A stretch of DNA of 15,274 nt from the NCBI GenBank assembly GCA_001513395.1, contig LFTP01000324.1:1-15274 (forward strand), read 5' to 3'. The notes beneath the pieces are model-generated. The model saw only the letters and a list, made by a program, of their open reading frames with translations. It had not been told where the DNA came from and searched no databases. The position numbers and the translations under genes were made by a program. Below are positions 6,202-15,060 of the stretch, one piece after another (position 1 is the first letter of the stretch; the number at the start of each line of letters is the position of its first letter). The stretch is from Clostridia bacterium DTU080. Its GTDB lineage: Bacteria > Bacillota > Limnochordia > DTU080.

Positions 6202-6670
6202 TCTCGCCCTCCAACCCTGCCGCCGATACGGTTAAGATAGCGTACGAATGCTTAGGACTCAAACGTCTGTCAGTCGGCGATCCGGGATTCAACAACAAAA
6301 GATCGCCGTAGCGGGTGCAGACAGGCCGGTGCGAGTGTCCGAAGACAATGCAGTTCACATCCTCAAAAGCACTTAAGGCACGGGTAAGCACACTGCCGTA
6401 ACGGCCATCGCCGTGAATGACACCGATGCGGTATCCCTGTACTTCCACCACTCGCGTCCGCGGCAGGGCCCTTCGCAGCGGCGGAGGATCCATATTGCCA
6501 TGCACCGCATGGACCGGAGCAATGGCGGCCAGGGTCGATAAGACACTCTGCTCGACTATGTCACCGGCGTGAATGATCAGATCCACTCCCGTCATACCGG
6601 AAATAACCTCAGTCGGAAGTTCACGGGCGCGAGTCGGGATATGGGTGTCGGATAGGATCCCTATACGCAT
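6185..6670 (-). CDS. YfcE/MJ0936-family phosphodiesterase
   Basis: This small 161-residue metallophosphoesterase has the motifs ILSDTHIP (D8, H10), HAGD (34-37), HGNMD (57-61), IHGDG (85-89) and FGHSHRP (110-116), followed by LLNPGS, which defines the YfcE/MJ0936 group. Characterised members hydrolyse phosphodiesters with bound divalent metals, but the physiological substrate is generally unknown. ATG 6670 is chosen because GGAGG sits six bases upstream (6681-6677); a TTG two codons earlier is less likely. It overlaps the rsmE stop by 10 bases and the next phosphoesterase by 17, so rsmE and the two phosphoesterases form a tight translational chain. Two unrelated metallophosphoesterases in tandem is a mild oddity. 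Confidence 0.88.
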   Translation of the reverse strand: MRIGILSDTHIPTRARELPTEVISGMTGVDLIIHAGDIVEQSVLSTLAAIAPVHAVHGNMDPPPLRRALPRTRVVEVQGYRIGVIHGDGRYGSVLTRALSAFEDVNCIVFGHSHRPVCTRYGDLLLLNPGSPTDRRLSPKHSYAILTVSAAGLEGEIVYFD

Positions 6671-7464
6671 GACCAACCTCCGTCACCGTCTTTGGCCACT
6701 CTATCAAGTTCACCAAGGGCATGGGCTATCAGCGTTACCAGCACCACTCCGGCAGTCTCCGTGCGCAAGATGCGGGGTCCCAAGCCGCCTACAACGGCCC
6801 CTCGCTCTATCAAGCACTCCACCTCTTCAGATGACAAGCCACCCTCAGGCCCGATCACCGCACCCCATCCTATCTCGGAGACCGGATGAGGTCGGTCAAG
6901 CCACGATCGCAACGGCTCCGTAGCTTCCTCCCAGGCCACGATCAACGGCCGGCACGGATGGCGACTCACTGCCTCCTCCAGAGGTTCTACCATAGACACT
7001 GACGGATAGCGCGCCCGTCCGCACTGTTTGGCGGCCTCACGGGCTATTCTTTGCCAACGCTGAGTGCGAGCGGCGGCCTTACTACCCTCCAAGCGCACTA
7101 CGGTGCGCTCGGTAAAAACAGGATGGATGGCCGTGACCCCAAGCTCGGTGCATTTTTGTATCAGGTAATCCATCCGGTCGCCCTTGGACAGGCCCGCAAA
7201 AAGATGCAGCTGAACACGCGGTTCAGCAGGACCGTAGCGTTCGGCGATGATCTCAGCCAAACATTCAGCAACCGACACCTGTCTGAGAACGCCCAAATAC
7301 TCCAAACCGGATCCGTCGCAAATCACTACCCGATCGTCGACAACCAAACGGAGCACACGTGCGGCATGCAGTGCCTCATCTTCGGTGATGCGGGCTCGCG
7401 TCACAGTCCCTTGGGTATCTGTCTCAAGCTGATCCGGTGTCACAAAAAAACGAGGCAGACTCAT
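6661..7464 (-). CDS. rsmE: 16S rRNA (uracil1498-N3)-methyltransferase RsmE
   Basis: RsmE is a SPOUT-class methyltransferase that methylates U1498 in helix 44 of 16S rRNA in assembled 30S subunits. The 267-residue protein opens with the PUA-like domain (MSLPRFFVTPDQL, then HAARVLRL at 33-40). The SPOUT domain contains LSKGDRMDYLIQKCTELGV (92-110), PVFTERTVV, EAAKQCGR and the SAM-binding trefoil-knot motifs IGPEGGLSSEE (204-214) and LGPRILRTETA (228-238). It is slightly longer than usual because of a charged C-terminal tail. The ATG overlaps the prmA stop by four bases. Its position after dnaJ and prmA is the standard Bacillota order, where mtaB would normally follow. Confidence 0.95.
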   Translation of the reverse strand: MSLPRFFVTPDQLETDTQGTVTRARITEDEALHAARVLRLVVDDRVVICDGSGLEYLGVLRQVSVAECLAEIIAERYGPAEPRVQLHLFAGLSKGDRMDYLIQKCTELGVTAIHPVFTERTVVRLEGSKAAARTQRWQRIAREAAKQCGRARYPSVSMVEPLEEAVSRHPCRPLIVAWEEATEPLRSWLDRPHPVSEIGWGAVIGPEGGLSSEEVECLIERGAVVGGLGPRILRTETAGVVLVTLIAHALGELDRVAKDGDGGWSCV

Positions 7465-8429
7465 CGGCTAAACCCGCCAATCACGCAACACCATTCATCC
7501 TCCTGCCTCGTTTCGGTAACCACCAAACCGTTGGCAATCCAAGCCAGGCGTACATCCTCCAGACGCCCTTCGATAATCCCCGAAGCGATAAAGACCCCTT
7601 GCGGACGCAAGCGTTCGGTCACCCGAGGCAAGATGTCGATGATGGTGTCGGCAATAATGTTGGCTACAATGATATCAAAAGACGCTTCTTGTATGTCCTC
7701 AATGCTTCCTGCAGCGAGCGTAACATGGGCAGTAACGCCGTTGGCCTCTATGTTGTCCCGGGCCACCGATACCGCTCGTGGGTCGATGTCGATGGCATGA
7801 ACCCGGGCTCCGAGTTTCGCCGCGGCGATAGCCAAAATGCCGGAGCCCGTCCCTACATCCAACACATGAGCTCCGGGCGTGACTATCCGTTCCAGGACCT
7901 CCAGACACAATCGGGTGGTGGGATGTATGCCGGTACCGAATGCCATGCCAGGATCCAGATGGATTATCACTTCCCCGGGTTGAGCTTCGTATGCTATCCA
8001 CGAGGGTACGATCACCAATCGCTCACCGATGTGCTGGACGGTATAAAACCTCTTCCATGAGTGAGCCCAATCCTCATCACGCACTCTGCGCGCTGAAACC
8101 TTCGCCGCGCCGGGATCAAGGCCTATCTCGACCAAGTTCTTTACTCTTTCGGCCAAACTGGCCAAGTCCTCATCAGAGACCTCGGTGGGCAAGTAAGCCT
8201 TCACCGTGACAGTATCTGCTACTGTCGACAATGCCTCACTGCCTGGCATCGGACGCGCGCCTGGCTCATCGATGAGTTGCGTACCTAACTCAGCAAGGCG
8301 TCGAGCCACGACTTGCGGGTCATCGATGACCACGCCATTGGCTCCCAAATCCATCAGCATCTCACTGACAGCTTCCACGGCCTCCGAGCTGGTGATCACG
8401 CCGACTTCAAGCCAATCCTGATCATACAC
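7461..8429 (-). CDS. prmA: Ribosomal protein L11 methyltransferase PrmA
   Basis: PrmA trimethylates lysines and the N-terminus of ribosomal protein L11. The 322-residue protein has the N-terminal substrate-recognition domain, the linker signature DWAHSWKRFYTVQHIGERLVIVPSW (120-144), GMAFGTGIHPTT (161-172), and the SAM-binding motif LDVGTGSGILA (190-200), followed by the acidic DIDPRAV that contacts SAM and by NIIAD. The start is GTG at 8429: AGGAGG (8444-8439) lies nine bases upstream, and no better in-frame start exists. It begins 18 bases after the dnaJ stop and overlaps rsmE by four bases, so it is probably co-transcribed with the heat-shock genes. Confidence 0.95.
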   Translation of the reverse strand: MYDQDWLEVGVITSSEAVEAVSEMLMDLGANGVVIDDPQVVARRLAELGTQLIDEPGARPMPGSEALSTVADTVTVKAYLPTEVSDEDLASLAERVKNLVEIGLDPGAAKVSARRVRDEDWAHSWKRFYTVQHIGERLVIVPSWIAYEAQPGEVIIHLDPGMAFGTGIHPTTRLCLEVLERIVTPGAHVLDVGTGSGILAIAAAKLGARVHAIDIDPRAVSVARDNIEANGVTAHVTLAAGSIEDIQEASFDIIVANIIADTIIDILPRVTERLRPQGVFIASGIIEGRLEDVRLAWIANGLVVTETRQEDEWCCVIGGFSR

Positions 8430-8447
8430 AGCATCCGTCCTCCTCGC

Positions 8448-9611
8448 CTATTCGGAGCGTCCCTGACTGCCGAAGGCTTCGCGCATGCGGCGAAACAGGT
8501 TCTTGTCTTGTTGCTGTTGCCCGTTCGCGCTGCCGTCCTCTCCCGAAAGACCGGCGAACTCCCGAAGTAATTCACGCTGTCGCGCCGTCAGACGCGTCGG
8601 GGTGACCACCTTCACGGCCACCAGTTGATCGCCCCGTCCGCGCCCGTGGATCCCCGGAATGCCTAAGCCCCGCAAACGGAAGACAGTGCCCGTCTGCGTG
8701 CCCTCAGGAATCTTGAGTTTGGCCTTTCCGTCCAAGGTGGGCACGTCGATCTCGTCGCCGAGCGCCGCCTGAGCAAAGCTGATCGGGATCTCACAGACAA
8801 CATCGTTGCCCTCACGGCGGAAAAAGCTGTGCGGCTTGATTCTGACATACACATAGAGATCGCCAGGCGGGCCGCCTCTGCTCCCGGCCTCACCTTCCCC
8901 GGGAACCCGCACTCGCATGCCGTCTTCGACTCCCGCGGGGATGTTGACCTTGATCTGACGGCGCCGATGGACAACCCCACGCCCGTGACACTCGGAACAT
9001 GCCTGCTTGAAAGTCTTGCCTTCTCCCTGACAACGGCTGCACGTGACCACGTTGATCATGCGCCCAAGAGGCGTATGCCGTTCTTGACGCACCGAACCAC
9101 TGCCTCCGCAGACCTCGCAAGTCACGATAGGTGTTCCCGGTTCGGCCTTATTGCCGTGGCAGTGCGGGCATGTTTCATTGCGAGGTACGGTTATTTCGAT
9201 GGTGGTTCCGAATGCCGCTTCAGTGAACTCCAAGGTCACGTCATAGCGCAGATCAGTTCCTCGCACCGGACCGCGCCGTCGTTCACTCCTGGTCGCCCCG
9301 CCGAAAAACGCATCGAAGATGTCACCGAGATCCTCAAAGCCAAAGCCCCCAAAGGGGTCAAAGCCGCCCGCTCCCATGCCTTGCCCATCAAAAGCGGCGT
9401 GGCCGAATTGATCGTATTTCGCACGTGCCTCCGGATCCGACAAAACCTTGTATGCTTCCGTGGCTTCTTTGAACTTCTCTTCCGCTTGTGGATCGTCTTT
9501 GGCTACATCAGGATGGTATTTACGAGCCAAACGGCGATATGCTTTTTTTATCTCAGCCTCCGAGGCGTCCTTACCAACCCCCAAGACCTCGTAGTAGTCC
9601 CTCTTCGCCAC
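8448..9611 (-). CDS. dnaJ: Chaperone DnaJ (Hsp40)
   Basis: DnaJ delivers unfolded clients to DnaK and stimulates its ATPase. The 387-residue protein is a complete type I DnaJ: J-domain MAKRDYYEVLGV with YHPD (HPD 33-35), a Gly/Phe-rich segment (about 70-105), and the zinc domain with four Cys pairs at C148/C151, C165/C168, C191/C194 and C205/C208, then the two client-binding C-terminal domains. The first zinc repeat reads CPHCHGNK, with Lys where Gly is usual. The start is GTG 9611, because family members begin with the J-domain at residue 2-3; the frame stays open to ATG 9659, but that adds 16 non-homologous residues and lies inside a hairpin. AGGGGG stands eleven bases upstream. It follows dnaK after 99 bases. 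Confidence 0.96.
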   Translation of the reverse strand: MAKRDYYEVLGVGKDASEAEIKKAYRRLARKYHPDVAKDDPQAEEKFKEATEAYKVLSDPEARAKYDQFGHAAFDGQGMGAGGFDPFGGFGFEDLGDIFDAFFGGATRSERRRGPVRGTDLRYDVTLEFTEAAFGTTIEITVPRNETCPHCHGNKAEPGTPIVTCEVCGGSGSVRQERHTPLGRMINVVTCSRCQGEGKTFKQACSECHGRGVVHRRRQIKVNIPAGVEDGMRVRVPGEGEAGSRGGPPGDLYVYVRIKPHSFFRREGNDVVCEIPISFAQAALGDEIDVPTLDGKAKLKIPEGTQTGTVFRLRGLGIPGIHGRGRGDQLVAVKVVTPTRLTARQRELLREFAGLSGEDGSANGQQQQDKNLFRRMREAFGSQGRSE

Positions 9612-9652
9612 GCCTTTTCTCGCCCCCTGGCAGCTATTCCACACTGTACGCG

Positions 9653-9683
9653 GCGACACATGGGCACGGCGCCCATGTGTCGC
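9653..9683 (-). other. Perfect 13-bp hairpin between dnaK and dnaJ
   Basis: GCGACACATGGGC (9653-9665) and GCCCATGTGTCGC (9671-9683) are exact reverse complements with a five-base loop. No T-run follows on either strand, so it is not a classic intrinsic terminator. It could protect the dnaK 3' end or be a processing site setting the dnaK:dnaJ ratio. A second, small stem (CCGTA/TACGG, 9696-9709) lies between it and the dnaK stop. Confidence 0.7.
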
Positions 9684-9710
9684 ACTCCACCGTCACCGTA
9701 CGCTTACGGC

Positions 9711-11549
<1,839 letters not shown>

Positions 11550-11578
11550 ATATTCCTTCCTCCACTCTCATAGCATCC

Positions 11579-11602
11579 GTCGGCATTAAGATATGGGCCG
11601 AC
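11579..11602 (-). other. Small inverted repeat between grpE and dnaK
   Basis: GTCGGC (11579-11584) and GCCGAC (11597-11602) can pair around a 12-base AT-rich loop. There is no T-run after it. It could be a weak processing or stabilising stem in the operon mRNA, and it does not overlap the dnaK ribosome binding site. Confidence 0.4.
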
Positions 11603-11616
11603 AACATGCACAACTG

Positions 11617-12261
11617 CTAGTTTGTCGGATTCTCCGGCGCAGGCCCCACCTTCACCTTGGCAGGACGCAGTAGGCGACCGGCAAGACTGTAACCTTTTTG
11701 ATATTCCTCAACGACGTATAGTTCGCCCTCAGCACACTCCTCGCGTGCCACCGCCTCATGACAATGGGGATCGAATACCGATCCCACACTCTCCACTTGC
11801 GACAGCCCTTCGGAGTGGAGCGCGTCCAGCAATGCCTGCCTGACCATGCTTACTCCTTGAGCCAGGCCTTCAGTCGATCCGGAATTGGCCGCTGCCTCCA
11901 AAGCCCGATCCAAATCATCCAAGACAGGCAACAGCTTAATGATCAAACGCTCGGCCCCCCGTTGGGAGTACTCCTCGAGCTGTTGCCTACTGCGGCGACG
12001 ATAGTTGTCGAAATCCGCACGCAACCGCGTGTAACGAGCGATCCATTCTTCGATCTCCCGCTGCTTATCGGTCACTTCGGGTTCTTGAGCACGATCGGCT
12101 TCCTCAGCTTCGGCAGTCTTTTGCTCGGCTTCTTCTTCAGCCGATTTTTCCTCAGCTTCTTTTTCTCCGACCGCCTTATCTTCAGCTGCCTCTACAGCCT
12201 CAGCCTGGTCACAAAGCGCCTCCTTGCCCGCTTCCGGCTGGGGCACGTCTGAATCCACCAA
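11617..12261 (-). CDS. grpE: Nucleotide exchange factor GrpE
   Basis: GrpE releases ADP from DnaK. The 214-residue protein has a long acidic, Ala/Glu-rich N-terminal region (about 10-65), probably disordered or helical. Then come the coiled-coil signature IARYTRLRADFDNYRRR (74-90), the four-helix region LLPVLDDLDRALEAA (110-124), and the C-terminal beta domain with FDPHCHEAV (163-171) and GYSLAGRLLRPAKVKV (190-205), the family signature. The start is TTG 12261, ten bases after GGAGG; GTG 12258 is the alternative and would shorten the protein by one residue. It lies 118 bases downstream of hrcA, with a strong hairpin in the gap, and 67 bases before dnaK. Confidence 0.96.
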   Translation of the reverse strand: MVDSDVPQPEAGKEALCDQAEAVEAAEDKAVGEKEAEEKSAEEEAEQKTAEAEEADRAQEPEVTDKQREIEEWIARYTRLRADFDNYRRRSRQQLEEYSQRGAERLIIKLLPVLDDLDRALEAAANSGSTEGLAQGVSMVRQALLDALHSEGLSQVESVGSVFDPHCHEAVAREECAEGELYVVEEYQKGYSLAGRLLRPAKVKVGPAPENPTN

Positions 12262-12308
12262 GTCACAACAACCTCCCTAACCATGACGCCAACATGCTTC
12301 ATTGGCAT

Positions 12309-12338
12309 GAGCGTGCATGGATATGCTCATGCACGCTC
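12309..12338 (-). other. Perfect 11-bp hairpin between hrcA and grpE
   Basis: GAGCGTGCATG (12309-12319) and CATGCACGCTC (12328-12338) are exact reverse complements around an eight-base loop. On the minus strand no T-run follows, so an intrinsic terminator is unlikely. In Bacillus the mRNA is cut between hrcA and grpE beside such a stem, and this position is equivalent. Confidence 0.65.
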
Positions 12339-12379
12339 CTTATCCTCGTTATAGAAAACCGGCTGAGATAATATAACGG

Positions 12380-13393
12380 CTAAGCAGACATCGTGCCGCT
12401 GAGCATTTCCGAAAGCATGTCAGCTACAAGCTGAACCACGGCTATCGCCCGAGCGTACTCCATGCGCGTGGGTCCGATAACACCCACTGCCCCTACCGTC
12501 CACCCTCCGCCGCCGTAGGTTGCGCTGACGACGCTGCAATCACGGACCCCTTCATAGACGTTCTCTTCGCCTATGACGACACCGATTTGCGCACTCATGC
12601 TGATAACCTCATGAAGGCGCTCCCGCTCCTCCAAAGCCGCAAGCAAAGCCTTGGCCCGAGCGATCTGCCGGAATTCAGGATGATCCATAAGGTTGATGGT
12701 CCCGTCCACCAACACTTTTTCGGAGGTGTCGGCAAGTCCCTCCATCAGCATTTCCATCAGAACCGGATAGAGATTCGGGTCGGGCACCTCTTCGGCGAGC
12801 TCCATGCAGATGTCAATGTTCACATCGCGCAAAGCTCTGCCCCTCAGCCTGGCACTGATACGTTGACCGGCTACGGTCAGCGCCTCCGATGCCACGCGAT
12901 CTACTTCCACGATGCGGTTTTGCACAAGCCCAGGATCCGTGACCACGACGACCAAGACATGACGGTCATCAATGGGCACAAAACGCACCGCACGGACGAC
13001 ACTGTCCATCAGACTGGGAGTAATGGCCACCGCGGCATAATGAGTCATGAGCCCCAACACGCGTAAGGCCCGTCGGAGAACCTCGTCCGCCTTGACCTGC
13101 GGGACACTCATTTTGTCTCGGACAAATTGTTCTTCTTCTTCAGAGATTTTAGGATCAGGTATGAGTACGTCCACATAGAAGCGGTATCCTTTGTCAGAAG
13201 GGATGCGCCCGGCTGAAGTGTGCGGCTGGTGCAGGTAACCCAACTCCTCCAAATCAGCCATCTCGTTGCGAATTGTAGCGGGACTTAAGCCCAGACCATA
13301 CTTGCGGGCGATGGTCCGCGATCCTACCGGTTCAGCTGTTTCGATGTAGTCGTCGGTGATAGCCCGCAGGATAGCCTCTTTCCTCCTATCCAC
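12380..13393 (-). CDS. hrcA: Heat-inducible transcription repressor HrcA
   Basis: HrcA binds CIRCE operators and represses groE and dnaK operons; it needs GroEL to stay active, so titration of GroEL by misfolded protein induces the genes. The 337-residue protein begins with the winged-helix domain: MDRRKEAILRAITDDYIETAEPVGSRTI, the recognition region SPATIRNEMADLEELGYL (37-54) and HTSAGRIPSDKGYRFYVD (58-75), all diagnostic. The GAF-like dimerisation region follows, with ending IGPTRMEYARAIAVV. The start is GTG 13393, set by homology; the local ribosome site is poor, whereas a perfect AAGGAGG lies 44 bases upstream. A CIRCE element 440 bases upstream implies autoregulation. Confidence 0.95.
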   Translation of the reverse strand: MDRRKEAILRAITDDYIETAEPVGSRTIARKYGLGLSPATIRNEMADLEELGYLHQPHTSAGRIPSDKGYRFYVDVLIPDPKISEEEEQFVRDKMSVPQVKADEVLRRALRVLGLMTHYAAVAITPSLMDSVVRAVRFVPIDDRHVLVVVVTDPGLVQNRIVEVDRVASEALTVAGQRISARLRGRALRDVNIDICMELAEEVPDPNLYPVLMEMLMEGLADTSEKVLVDGTINLMDHPEFRQIARAKALLAALEERERLHEVISMSAQIGVVIGEENVYEGVRDCSVVSATYGGGGWTVGAVGVIGPTRMEYARAIAVVQLVADMLSEMLSGTMSA

Positions 13394-13609
13394 CCTGCTT
13401 CACCACCGGAAAAGTATGTCGTGATAAGGACTGCCATCCTCCTTGAAGCACCACAGATGGTGCGACTCCGCCGAATCGCCGGGCGTCAATCATTGCCCGA
13501 TGAGCGACGGTGATACCCTTGTTCAATCGCGGGCGTTGGACGCCGGGAAGATCCCTGCTCACGCACCTGTATATGGCCCTACCTTACGGTGGTTACGGCG
13601 CCAATGCCA

Positions 13610-13768
13610 TCAAGCGGTCTCGACCGGTGACACAGTCCGTTGCTTGATCCGTGCCGTTTGACCCCCTACCGCGGAGCCGGGAGTTGAAGAAGCTTCCCAG
13701 GCTGCCCAAGACACTTGCCCGTTACTTGAGCGTCGAGTTCGATCGAGCTTGCTACCGTCGTCGCACAT
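13610..13768 (-). CDS. Possible small ORF in the hrcA leader, 52 residues, unrecognised
   Basis: From ATG 13768 a frame of 52 codons runs to a TGA at 13612-13610. The product is hydrophilic, rich in Arg, Ser and Gly, has no membrane segment, and resembles no family known to me. What favours it is the ribosome site: GAGGG (13779-13775) lies six bases before the ATG. That site sits wholly inside the 3' arm of a 14-bp stem. Against it are the composition and the lack of any homologue I can name. It may be chance. Confidence 0.2.
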   Translation of the reverse strand: MCDDGSKLDRTRRSSNGQVSWAAWEASSTPGSAVGGQTARIKQRTVSPVETA

Positions 13769-13769
13769 A

Positions 13770-13808
13770 ACCGACCCTCGCAGACAGGCAAGGCCTGCGA
13801 AGGTCGGT
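13770..13808 (-). promoter_or_regulatory. 14-bp leader hairpin covering a ribosome binding site
   Basis: On the minus-strand RNA, ACCGACC-U-UCGCAG (13808-13795) pairs with CUGCGA-G-GGUCGGU (13783-13770), 14 pairs with one G-U, around an 11-base loop. No U-run follows, so it is a poor terminator. Its 3' arm contains GAGGG placed six bases before an ATG. It lies just downstream of CIRCE, near the 5' end of the heat-shock transcript. Confidence 0.6.
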
Positions 13809-13832
13809 CATGTCACGTGCTCAAGAACTTCG

Positions 13833-13859
13833 TTAGCACTCTGGCGAGGGGAGTGCTAA
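13833..13859 (-). promoter_or_regulatory. CIRCE operator, perfect consensus
   Basis: TTAGCACTC (13833-13841), nine bases, GAGTGCTAA (13851-13859) is an exact match to the CIRCE consensus bound by HrcA. It follows the -10 of the heat-shock promoter by about a dozen bases, so bound HrcA would block initiation of the hrcA-grpE-dnaK-dnaJ transcript. Confidence 0.97.
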
Positions 13860-13870
13860 TCACTAACTTC

Positions 13871-13900
13871 AACATAGCATCGCCTCCCCCGCTTTGTCAA
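13871..13900 (-). promoter_or_regulatory. Sigma-A promoter of the heat-shock operon
   Basis: On the minus strand TTGACA (13900-13895, perfect -35) is followed after 18 bases by TATGTT (13876-13871, 4/6 match to -10). Transcription would begin about 7 bases on, at the edge of CIRCE. The -35 overlaps the hemW stop codon (13899-13897), so the promoter is embedded at the end of the upstream gene. Confidence 0.8.
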
Positions 13901-15060
13901 GGAGAACGCAAGAAAGCGGCAAATACCTGGTTGGCGATGAACAGTCCTTTACGTGTCAATCTGACGCCATGGTCATACTCAACAAGGCCCAGCCGCACCA
14001 AACGCTCGATCTCCCGGCCGTACGTCGCCTTGAGTCCGCGTCCGAAGCGAGCCCGAAATGTCTCTTCGCTCACACCCTCCAACAGACGCAGGCCCATGAA
14101 CATGGTCTCATCCATCTCGTCGTCCGCGGACAGGGGAAATCGTTCCGCCACGGGAAGGACTCCTCTGTCAATCGCCTGGCAGTAAGCCTCGACGGTGGGC
14201 TCATTGGCCCAGCGTTGACCGTCCCAGTGCGAATGAGCGGCGGGTCCCAAGCCTCTGTACCATCCGTTACGCCAGTAAAGTTCGTTATGCCGACATCGAT
14301 ACCCTGGCCGCGCCCAACTGGAGATCTCATAGTGGTTATATCCCGCATCATGCAGCCTAGCCATGGCCCACTCATACATGGCCAGTTCCGTTTCTTCATC
14401 GGGAAGGCTGAGTCTTTCTTCCTCGAGTTGCTTGGCCAACGGTGTTGTCGGCTCAACGATCAGGCTGTAACAGGAGATGTGATCCGGAGCAAGCTCAATG
14501 GCGCAATCAAGGGTCTGCCTGAAATGATTCATACTTTGTCCCGGCAGACCGAACATGAGATCGATGTTTATGTTCGCAAAACCGGCCGCCCGAGCGGCGC
14601 GCATGCATTTCACGGCCTCCTGAGCCGTATGCACGCGCCCCAGTCGCTTCAACAAGCCGTCATCCAGACTCTGCATCCCGATACTCAAGCGATTGATCCC
14701 CGCGGCGACCATGGCCTCCAGATCGGTCTCTTGCAATGTCCCAGGGTTGATCTCTACGCTTATCTCCGCATGCGGCTCGAGATGGAAAGCAGATCCGATA
14801 TGACCGACAATGCTGCATAGCGTGGCAATGGGCAACACGGAGGGAGTGCCGCCGCCCAGATAGACACTCGTCACCGGAACATTGGACAACTCAGCGGCGA
14901 CAATCTCAATCTCACGGATGAGGGCAGTGAAATAGGCGTCCATCTCATCGGGCAAAGCGGGATAGGAGACGAAATCACAATAAAGGCACTTGCGCAGGCA
15001 AAAAGGGACATGCACATAAACGCCGGCCCTTACGGGTTCAAAGGTCACGTCCTCAGGCAT
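13897..15060 (-). CDS. hemW: HemW, radical-SAM heme chaperone (coproporphyrinogen oxidase-like)
   Basis: HemW is a radical-SAM protein related to HemN that binds heme and is thought to insert it into target proteins. It is often annotated as oxygen-independent coproporphyrinogen III oxidase, which HemW proteins are not. The 387-residue protein has the cluster motif CLRKCLYC (C21, C25, C28) after GVYVHVPF, then YLGGGTPS, INRLSIGMQS, DLMFGLPGQS, HISCYSLIVEPTTPL, NHYEISSWARPG and GLGPAAHS, all typical of the family. HemW lacks the extra N-terminal cysteine (CxxxCxxCxC) of HemN, and here the residue pair after C28 is Asp-Phe, as expected. ATG 15060 is preferred; the frame is open to 15114 but the extra residues are non-homologous. 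It overlaps the lepA stop by 8 bases (ATGCCTGA), suggesting coupling. Confidence 0.93.
   Translation of the reverse strand: MPEDVTFEPVRAGVYVHVPFCLRKCLYCDFVSYPALPDEMDAYFTALIREIEIVAAELSNVPVTSVYLGGGTPSVLPIATLCSIVGHIGSAFHLEPHAEISVEINPGTLQETDLEAMVAAGINRLSIGMQSLDDGLLKRLGRVHTAQEAVKCMRAARAAGFANINIDLMFGLPGQSMNHFRQTLDCAIELAPDHISCYSLIVEPTTPLAKQLEEERLSLPDEETELAMYEWAMARLHDAGYNHYEISSWARPGYRCRHNELYWRNGWYRGLGPAAHSHWDGQRWANEPTVEAYCQAIDRGVLPVAERFPLSADDEMDETMFMGLRLLEGVSEETFRARFGRGLKATYGREIERLVRLGLVEYDHGVRLTRKGLFIANQVFAAFLRSP

Larger units (their letters stand above)
13394..13832 (-). other. Long structured leader between CIRCE and hrcA; no recognised gene
   Basis: About 440 bases separate the CIRCE operator from hrcA, where leaders are usually under 100. 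No known riboswitch, tmRNA, RNase P, SRP or 6S signature was recognised. Visible structure includes the 13770-13808 hairpin, an ATCAAGC (13609-13615) / GCTTGAT (13642-13648) pair, GGCGT-TGG-ACGCC near 13528-13542 and GCACCA (13448-13453) / TGGTGC (13458-13463). AAGGAGG at 13444-13438 is followed directly by an ATG opening a 37-residue frame that runs into hrcA in another frame. A 52-residue frame at 13768-13610 is listed separately. It may be a structured 5' UTR, an unrecognised small RNA, or a remnant. Confidence 0.5.

Noticed and set aside
7051..8060. Plus-strand frames opposite rsmE and prmA
   Set aside because: They are antisense to well-conserved methyltransferase genes and have atypical composition.
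13443..13661. Plus-strand 72-codon frame in the hrcA leader
   Set aside because: It lacks homology and sensible composition, and the region lies in the transcribed leader of the other strand.
13770..13808. Intrinsic terminator for hemW or transcription attenuator
   Set aside because: The stem is strong, but no U-run follows it on the minus strand (or T-run on the plus), so classic termination is not supported.
13894..14820. Plus-strand 308-codon frame opposite hemW
   Set aside because: It is a shadow frame of hemW with no recognisable domain.
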